A DNA stretch of 30,714 bases, from assembly GCA_004369085.1 (NCBI GenBank), contig ML210312.1, positions 38,740-69,453 on the forward strand, in the 5' to 3' direction. The notes under the pieces were generated by a model. It was not told the DNA's origin, ran no database searches, and saw only the letters and a list, made by a program, of their open reading frames with translations. Source of the stretch: Coprinopsis marcescibilis (lineage: Eukaryota; Basidiomycota; Agaricomycetes; Agaricales; Psathyrellaceae). Position numbers and translations under genes: made by a program. Every line of letters starts with the position of its first letter. Within the stretch, counting starts at the first letter, position 1. Shown here piece after piece: positions 23,282-30,714 of the stretch.

Positions 23282-26200
23282 TTGGTCGAGAACTCTTGCA
23301 GACTCGGCGTTATGCTTTTTTTGACGACCAAGTCTGGCTTGCGCTTCAACTTCATGCGTTAACTTATGGTAAACTGGGATATTTATCAATCACTGCTATT
23401 CTCACAATCGTGGACTCTGCATTGCAATCTTTTATGTATGTATTCATAGAGTATCGTCATGACTTCTTATGTGGTTGGCTTCATAGAGTGTATTTGTTGT
23501 AGTCACACCTGGCACGCTCACAAGCTGGTGCTAATAGATTTAGTCTGTTGCTTATCTCGCGTCCCCGTTTGGAAGACGGCTCTATCTGGCACTCTTATCA
23601 TCGCATTTAGAAGTATGTCATAAGAGGACATGAGCGCTACAAGGCTATTTCTACGCCCGCCAGTGCGGTGAATTGCCTAACTAGTCGGCATTCATGCATT
23701 GTTACTGGCGTTGGGGTAGTTACCGATCCCTCAACTCACCTCCAAATCCGATGATAGTCGTGTTTCAGACGGTACACTGAGTGAAGGAAAGTCCACAAAC
23801 GAGGCTAGCCCCGTACGTCGGGAATCAACCAACGACCACGCAAGATCCAAGTGCTGGATCTCAATCGCCATCCCAAACCATGCTCATCTCATGAGCACCT
23901 ACCCCCTTTGAATTACGATCTGATGGACCACCGTTATTCCATCAGCTTTGAGCGACATACAGAAAGCAAGGGAGAGAAAACATTTGGGCGCGCTCACAGA
24001 TATGTCCAGGGGTGGATTGCGAATGACGCTGATGTTGGGAATCTTGTTCGGGGTTGACAGGTTTCCGCAGTGATCTAAGCTCGCATTGTATGGTCTGACC
24101 CACATTATGTCCCCCGATGTGAGATACGGTTGCTCTATTCAGCTCGAGCACAGGTATGCGGCTCAGAGATACCATTTTATTTGAATTACTCTCGTAACCG
24201 GATGTGTGCCATACATAAATACGGACACGGTGGGTAAAAACCCTGGAGTTCATGGACACCTTGAGGCTACAGCCATTTCGAGTCAAGGCTCCAATGTGGA
24301 GGCGATAGGTCTATCAACTGAGATAGCTGCTAGACATTTCACGGCTTACCAAATCCAGGAGTTTCATTTCCCAAACAGTGTCGCGTCAGTGTCTGCCAGA
24401 TGTCCCGAAGTCGGACAGGGGCGTGATTCTGCCGAGCCAATTTCGTAGACTTATCGCACGTCTTTCCTCAGCTTCGCTGTAGAACCTCTAACGATAGTCG
24501 GTTCTCACTTGAGCCCATTGAGCAGCTCAGAGACAGCGCTATCGCAGGTCCACACGGTAGGACATGTTAAGACCCGACGGGGTGCGCCTTCAACGACTGC
24601 GGACGGCTGCGGTCAACGTTAGATTTGATTTCAACAACTTCCTCCTTCGAGGGCCGGACCCACCCCGGCAGATGCAGGCTTCGACGCAACAGTTGTCGAA
24701 GATTAGCGGCATGGATTTCTCCGGTGCATAAACCTTGCTTGTAAAACCAGCTTTTTATTCCCGGCGACAACGTTGCGAACCTGAATGTCCAGGGAACCAC
24801 CAGTCGAACATAAAATTTCTGAGCAATTAAAGCGGTTCAAACTTTCCGTTTGATCTCCGTGTCCGGGGTTGGGTCAACAGACACAGAGAAGCTCTGTATT
24901 ATATGATGAGTCACCATGGTGCAGTAGCCATCATCGGTGATCAGCATTTTAGCGCGCCAAAAGGCCGCAGAAACCCCTAGCACAGGCACACGCTTTTCTT
25001 GACCCGAATCCATTTTGCGAGGCCATGTCGATGCCAATGGGCCATCGGTTAATACTCTCCGTGTCCTTTGCAAAATTTTGGAGTACTAGCTGATCATGTT
25101 TCATTGAATCAAATGGAAATTGCATCTATGAACAGAGGTTCTCTCGGAATGATGACGAAGTCCGTGCTTCGGAGATGTTCTAAAATTCCGTTCCGTCGAG
25201 CTCTTTCCCGACTCTGTCGCACGACTGACGCAGTGACGCCAGGGCGGATTGGTGAATAGAGTGGGCATCGTCGATTCCTGGCAGGAAGGATGACCAATTC
25301 GCTCGTCACATATCCGAATGTCCTGTCATGATTTGAAATGCTTGGTCGAATCCGCAGTTCTGTTAGAGGCCTAATGATGGCCGAGCAGCGGGGTACGATG
25401 GGCGCCAATCATATCGTATATTCAATCTAAACATCTAAACCTTCAGGCCTCCAACGAAAACCATAACAATCCTATCCCTGCCTTTTAAAATCTGACTCGA
25501 CAACGGAACGATCGTCATTACAAGGCCAGTGGCTATCCAAGGAAAGCACGTTGTGGGTCAAAGATAGAACAATCAAAGAAAGCGTCGAGTCATCAGATAT
25601 ACAGGATCGTTGCCTTGATGCCGGTCCCAAGGGCACGCTTGAATCATTTATGGGGGTCCCGTAATCACTCACGGGTGGCAACGCGCGCATCGAAGCCCAC
25701 ATCGTATGCATGAAACACGACGCGCCGACCAGGACTGCGCTGCGGAATTGCAGTCACGAGTGAGAAAACCGGATGTTTAGAACACCAATCCAGGAGTCGA
25801 GACGCACTTTGAAGGTTCGTACCACTTGCGATCATCCGTGATGTGTTTGAGGTCTTGCACGGACGAACCAGGCTTGGGAGATCAATTACGTGTCTGAAAC
25901 ATGGGCCTTGAAAGTGTAGGAATAAACACGGGTGCGCGGAAACGAGCGAGGGATTCAAGAGTTGGGCTTTTCGTCCTGTTTGGGTCGGAGCAAGTTTGTT
26001 CCTGAGTCCGAGAGGCAACTGGGCCCTGGGTGAATGTACATGGAGGCTGCACCTCACACTGTCCTCGTGGCAGATCATCGCAGGTCAGGTACATCGTCCC
26101 ACTTGAAACGGCCCAGGGGCATGTCATCTAATCTTATCGCACCCAATTAAATGCTTCCAGCTTCCTGTTCTCTAGGCATCCCGCGTGAGAACCGCCTCGG

Positions 26201-26417
26201 TTCTACCCGGCTTACAAAACAACTGCGCGCGAATAGCTCACTTGCAGTTTTTAAATAGACCTCCGGGTCTTTACTAGCCTCGGATGTGGAGATAGTACTA
26301 ACCCGTAGTGCGCTGTTGACTGGTGCTACGCCGCACGGTAGTATTAAGATACCCACCACTGGCAATATGCGGTGCTACCCGTACCCTACAAACGGGTCTC
26401 AGAAATCGACTCTGTGC
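23282..26417. other. 3.1 kb with no supported gene
   Basis: Both strands are broken into open frames of at most ~135 codons, without recognisable domains, low-complexity bias or chains of frames joined by good splice sites. No terminal inverted repeats, polymerase or transposase motifs were seen. It may be decayed mobile or ancient duplicated DNA, or host a non-coding transcript; the sequence alone does not say. Confidence 0.5.
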
Positions 26418-26995
26418 AAGAACAAGGTCGGCTGGGTGATAACCGGCGACCTATGCACCCGAATATAAGGCTACTCGCATGAGCTATTTCCAATGGAAGC
26501 AAGATAATCGTCCGCACATATAGGCCAACACAAAGTCGGGTCAGAACAGCACGGACACACCAGCCTGACTGCGTACTGATCGAACCTTCGTCAAGGGTGA
26601 TTTTACAAGCCATACTCGCCTGCACACTGCCAAGGTCAAGATTACTCTGGACCCCTTCCTTGCCTCAACGGAGACTCGGACAACTGCACACTCCTGTTTG
26701 TCGACATCGTACCCATGCACCAGATCAAACAACCGACCAACGATCAACGGCCACTGAAGAAGGTATAAAACACGGTATACTTTCGAAACCCTGGCAAGCC
26801 GAGGATAAAAGAAACAAGGAAATCAAGTATGTAGAATGCACAAAATAACTGGAGAGGGGTATCGTTTTACACTAGAATTCAATAATCGGTGCAAGTAGGA
26901 TAATAAAGATGATAAAAGGAAACCTAGACAACGCCTCAAGCGAGACCAATTAGATGAGCAAACAGCAAAAAGTACACCTGAACACAGATCCCAGG
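26418..26995. repeat. Tandem ~0.57 kb duplication, unit 1
   Basis: Begins near AACAAGGTCGGCT and ends with AAAAAGTACACCTGAACACAGATCCCA. Shared blocks with unit 2 include GATAACCGGCGACCTATGCACCCGAATATAAGGCTACTCGCA, CTCCTGTTTGTCGACATC, ACACTAGAATTCAA and GAGACCAATTAGATGAGCAA. The units differ by many substitutions and indels, so the duplication is not recent. Confidence 0.85.
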
Positions 26996-27002
26996 CAAGG
27001 CT

Positions 27003-27551
27003 AGAACAGGTCGGCTCAGAGATAACCGGCGACCTATGCACCCGAATATAAGGCTACTCGCACGAGCTATTTCCAATGGAAGCAAGGTAATCGTCCGCAC
27101 ATATAGGCCGACGCCAGTCGGGTCAGAACAGCACAGACACCAGCAGTACTGATCGAATCCACCTGCGCATGTGATCGTTGTTCCTACTCCCTTGCCTCGA
27201 CAGAGACTAGGACAACTGCACGCTCCTGTTTGTCGACATCTTTCCCAAGCACCAGACCAACGATCAACGGTCACTGAAATTGGTTTGATTGAGAGACGGT
27301 ATAAACTAACACGGTATACTTTAGTAGTTTTCGACCCCAAGCCGAGGATAAAACAAAGAAAAAAAAAGAAAAAAAGGAAAGTAAGTAAGTAAAAACTTGA
27401 ATAACTGGCGAGGGCTATCGTTGTACACTAGAATTCAACAGGTGCAGGCAGAAAAAATTGATAAAACAAAACCGAAGTCTCAACGAGACCAATTAGATGA
27501 GCAACCAGCAAAAAGTACACTTGAACGTTGAACAACAGATACAGATCCCAC
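27003..27551. repeat. Tandem ~0.57 kb duplication, unit 2
   Basis: Direct repeat of 26418-26995. It contains an A-rich tract (27355-27390) absent from unit 1. Its right end runs into the sequence downstream of the zinc-finger gene, so unit 2 is probably the original position and unit 1 the copy. Neither contains a convincing gene. Confidence 0.85.
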
Positions 27552-28022
27552 ACCAAAAAGCACAATTAGTAGGTAGTAAATACAAACACCAGACAATGAA
27601 TGACATGAACCGATAGAGAAAACAATCCGAGAAAATGAACGTGGATTACGCCAAAACAGGCGGCTGGAATAGTTAAAAAAGGAATAGGATGGTCCACCAA
27701 TCAAAGAAAAAAAAGAAACAAACATCCACAATGGCCAAGGCGGGGTAGAGGTCGGCGGGCGCAAAAATAGAAAAACGCCAGTCAGCCACGTGCAGCAGCT
27801 CGATCGTACGCATCCATACACGCGAAAAAGCCCCACGCGACAAAACCATCCAGCGATCGTCAATGATCGCCAACCCGCCCAACCCGAGGCCCCGAGGGAC
27901 AGTCCATCCAAAGACGCCCGCCCAACCGTCGAACCGACGGCGAGACCCGAGGTAATCGATTAATCATCCACCCATCCACCCACCGCATCGCAATCATCAC
28001 ACACCGCGCAACCCGACACCCC
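27552..28022. other. Region downstream of the zinc-finger gene
   Basis: Lies 3' of the zinc-finger gene stop (28023-28025) on the minus strand and likely contains its 3' UTR. It is A-rich around 27600-27720 on the plus strand. A minus-strand open frame reaches 143 codons (27480-27911) but has no domain and overlaps repeat unit 2, so I do not call it. Confidence 0.5.
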
Positions 28023-30511
28023 CTAAACGCTCATCCCAACCGCAGCGGGGGACTGAGGAGAGAAGGCTCGTACTTGATCCCGTGCGTCTCCACCCCCATT
28101 ACCCCGGCGAGATACTGCTGGTGGTGCTGCATTTCCATCTGCTGCTGGTCCAGAAAACGCTGATGGGGATCGTGGGGAGACAGCGATTGGAGATCGTGGA
28201 CTATATGATGCGGTTGAAGATGATGCTGAAGCACTTGCGGATGATGTTGAAAATGTGGGTGAGTAGGGGAGATCACGGCTGGTGAAATTGAAAGATGAGC
28301 TCTTGGGTGTTGTTGCTGCTGTTGGTGGTGCGAGTCGATCGCCTGGATCCCCTCGTCGGGAACTGCCGAAAGATAGTAGGACGGGTGAGGGTGTTGAATT
28401 TGCTGATGATGGGCGTGCTGAAGATGCTCCTGCTCCAGCTGCTGATGATGAGTGTAAATGTCGATGTGCTGCTGTGACTGAGGATCCTGGCCGATATGAT
28501 AGTTGACCATTGGCTCCGAATTCCTCCGCAACAGGATTTCCTGTGATAATTGAGACTCTTGCTGAGCTCTGAGGCCGCGCGAGTAGTGGTGGGCTTGCGG
28601 TTGCTGGTGAATCGAGATCGTAGATGTGGAGCGTCTTAGTCGATGAGACGAGTCCCGAGGATGTTGTCGGACGCGATTCCGGACTGGCTGCTGTTGAGAA
28701 GGAGGTGCCGCTGCCGGACCCGCTTGAGTAGGAGCTTGATCCGCTGCTGGAGATGCTGGAACTTGCTGATAGTAAAAATGGAGCTCCTCCGGCGTAAGCT
28801 GCAGATGCTGCTGCTGTTGGTGGTCGAGATGATGATGCTGTTGGTGGTGGGGGTGCGATTGGTGAATCGACGTCATTGCAGAGTTCCATGACTGAGATTC
28901 GTCGAGACTGAGGTCTGGACTCTGACCCGTACTCATATGATGGTGGGAGGCCACTGCTGCTTCCGGGGGGCTCACGGGAGGTTGAAGCATCATCGTATGG
29001 GCCATCTGGTCCGGCGAAAGCTCGTTTACGAGGGTTGAGGGTGGACGGTGAGGGGGCTGGTGCTGGTGCTGATGATGATGATCCTGGCTGTGGGTCGGAG
29101 AGGGCAGGTGGGTGGAAGAAAAATGGGTCATCGTTGTCTCTTTGCGGATATTCATCGTATTCTGGTTCTGGTTCGGCCATTCCGCTGGGGTGGCGGGAGA
29201 AGAAAGATGAGGAGGGCCGTCCATGTCCTGATAGTGGTGGTAGTTCTGTGCGGTCCATTCTATTTCCTGAGGTAAAGAGTGATGGCTTTGAGGAGAAGAA
29301 CGCTGCTGATGCTGGAGCTGTGCCTGGACGTATTGCTGTTGAAGATCGTCTGAGACTACTGAAGGATGGGGCGGGAAATGGAAGTATGTGTTGGGCGGAC
29401 TGTCCGTGGAGAGAGCCGTGTCCGTAGTGAGAGGAGGGGGGTGGGGTGGGGAACTGGTGTGCGTGCTGCTGCTCCCTGTGCTTGAGGGAAGCGGAGACGA
29501 CTTCACTGAGCGGCGGGAGGGTTCGAACTTGTGAGTCGGCAGCACCAGACGCAGTTGGGGGGCGGCTGGATGTTGCCGTTCGGGGACGCCCATCAGAGTC
29601 GGCGAAGAACTCGGCTGTTCGGCTTCCGAAGCCTCGAAAGGAATGGCTGGGGGCTGATGCGACTCCAGCTGAGGATGTGTTGACGGCGAGGGGGCCACGA
29701 AAGGACTGCCCGGGGTCACGAAAGGAATGGTTTCCGCCGCCGCCCCGGGAGCCTCCTCGCTCGTCCGCCGTCGACACGTGCCACCCGCCCGCCGCCGACC
29801 CGTAGATGTCGCCGCCCTCGTAGCCAGTGCTTGTGCCCGGACGCTGATGCAACGCTGTCACCCCAAGCCCCAGATCTTCCTCTTTCGGCTTCACGGCCGA
29901 CGACGGCGACACCCCGTTGCTCTTGTCCCTGTGGTCCCCGCCGCCGACCTGGTGTCCAGGGTTGTCTGTGCTGCTGGCAGCTGCAGCCCGCCGTCCTGCC
30001 CGCGACCCCCCCTTGCTGGCAGCAGCCATGGTGGCATGCAGCGAGGTCAGATCGCGCATCATCTGCTCATTCTGATCCTGCTTGTCAGCGTGCACAGTCT
30101 GGGCGTGCTGGCGAAGATTGTCGAGGCGGGAGAACTGCTTTCCGCAGTGACAGGAGAAGGGCCGCTCGCCAGTGTGTTTTCTGGGTTGGCATCGTGAGCG
30201 GTGGACGGGTGTGACGTAAGAAAGGCGTACCTGATGTGCCTTGCCAGATGCTCGCTCCTGGAAAAGACCATGTTACACTCGCCATAGCCTCGACACTGGA
30301 AAGTCTTTGCGGGGGCTGGCCTGTAGCGCTTGGGGCCAGAGCCAGCGGAGAGGGGGGCGGGGATGTGGGACGAGTGGTGGGCGACGCCCATGGGCATGCG
30401 GGAGGTGTCGTCCAGAGGCGAAGTGGGCGAGGAACCAGGAGAGAGGAAGGACGCGTCGGAATAGCCCTTTGCGTTATTTTCAGGGGAAAGCGGTTCAGGG
30501 GACGGATCCAT
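28023..30511 (-). CDS. C2H2 zinc-finger transcription factor (Usv1/Rsv1/Com2-like)
   Basis: Probable DNA-binding transcription regulator in the nucleus. Exon 1 is 30511-30231, intron 30230-30181 (50 nt), exon 2 30180-28023; 812 aa. The start is the first in-frame ATG; the frame is open further upstream without an ATG. Finger 1 is C73-x5-C79-x12-H92-x3-H96 and spans the intron; finger 2 is C104-x1-C106-x12-H119-x4-H124, joined by the linker [20 protein letters not shown] and [18 protein letters not shown] are characteristic of yeast Usv1/Com2 and fission yeast Rsv1/Scr1 relatives, involved in carbon and stress responses. The rest is Ser/Pro-rich and disordered, with short conserved-looking motifs [21 protein letters not shown] and [14 protein letters not shown] second frame is open alongside for about 1.7 kb, so the C-terminal ~550 residues given by this frame are less certain than the fingers. 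Confidence 0.82.
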
Positions 30512-30714
30512 GAACGGTGTTGCTTGAAAAAGCCGCAAAGTGTCGCAGTCGGACTTGATATAAAAGAAGAGGTGCCTGATCAACAGGTCCACGGCCTCCT
30601 CCACCAGTACAGTCGACACCGTCTTAAACCATACCGGTGCTAACCCATAAACCGGGAAATCCCATACATTTTGAGATCCCCCACCCTCGTTCCCACCCAA
30701 ATCCACAAAAAATC
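30512..30714. promoter_or_regulatory. Upstream flank of the zinc-finger gene
   Basis: About 200 bp before the zinc-finger ATG, cut by the window end. It contains an AT-rich TTTTATAT on the minus strand about 50 bp before the ATG, which could be a weak TATA element. No other signal is seen. Confidence 0.3.

Noticed and set aside
25665..26078. Minus-strand open frame of 137 codons
   Set aside because: No domain, no matching splice neighbours, no codon bias; within chance for this length and base composition.
26936..27340. Minus-strand protein-coding gene in tandem unit 2, partly shared with unit 1
   Set aside because: The conserved peptide (VGLYVRTI-LLPLEIA) is explained by DNA-level conservation of the repeat; the frames differ elsewhere and no domain or start context supports them.
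30512..30706. N-terminal extension of the zinc-finger protein
   Set aside because: Open frame but begins with GTG and lacks any in-frame ATG until 30511; it looks like promoter and leader.

Overview
The window reads as nuclear DNA of a filamentous basidiomycete, most likely a mushroom-forming agaricomycete. The evidence is many 47-90 nt GT-AG introns, C/G-ending codons in the conserved genes, and several genes of the DUF6593 type, a family I know from Agaricomycetes. No tRNA, rRNA, CRISPR array or intact transposon was recognised. All splice models below were assembled by eye from reading frame, splice consensus and family conservation.

Layout. 922-4370 (+) is a 15-exon intracellular GH3 beta-glucosidase with a PA14 insert. 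4583-5817 (+) is a divergent DUF6593-type gene. 5691-8265 is a rearranged patch: about 570 bp, including the last codons of that DUF6593 gene, is present twice in direct orientation, and the copies flank a 1.4 kb module with a truncated, inverted DUF6593 gene (copy A, 6253-6777, -). 8274-11388 (-) is an SR-protein kinase (SRPK/Sky1/Dsk1 type). It is divergent from 12707-19164 (+), a very large low-complexity protein with an RS-dipeptide tract and a coiled coil. 20627-21345 (+, copy B) and 22546-23281 (+, copy C) are complete DUF6593 genes. 23282-26417 holds no gene I can support. 26418-27551 is a two-copy tandem repeat of about 0.57 kb lying downstream of a C2H2 zinc-finger regulator (28023-30511, -).

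How the parts relate. Copy A with its upstream DNA is an inverted duplicate of copy C and its upstream DNA, so about 14.5 kb carrying the kinase and RS-protein genes is bracketed by inverted repeats of roughly 1 kb. The module also carries a 110 bp piece of DNA that lies upstream of copy B, but lacks copy B. The window therefore records recent copying, inversion and truncation around a small DUF6593 cluster set among otherwise ordinary housekeeping and regulatory genes. The kinase/RS-protein neighbourhood suggests, without proving, an enzyme-substrate link.

Main uncertainties: the middle exons of the 4583-5817 gene; the translation start of the large RS protein; and the C-terminal reading frame of the zinc-finger protein, where two frames stay open together for about 1.7 kb.
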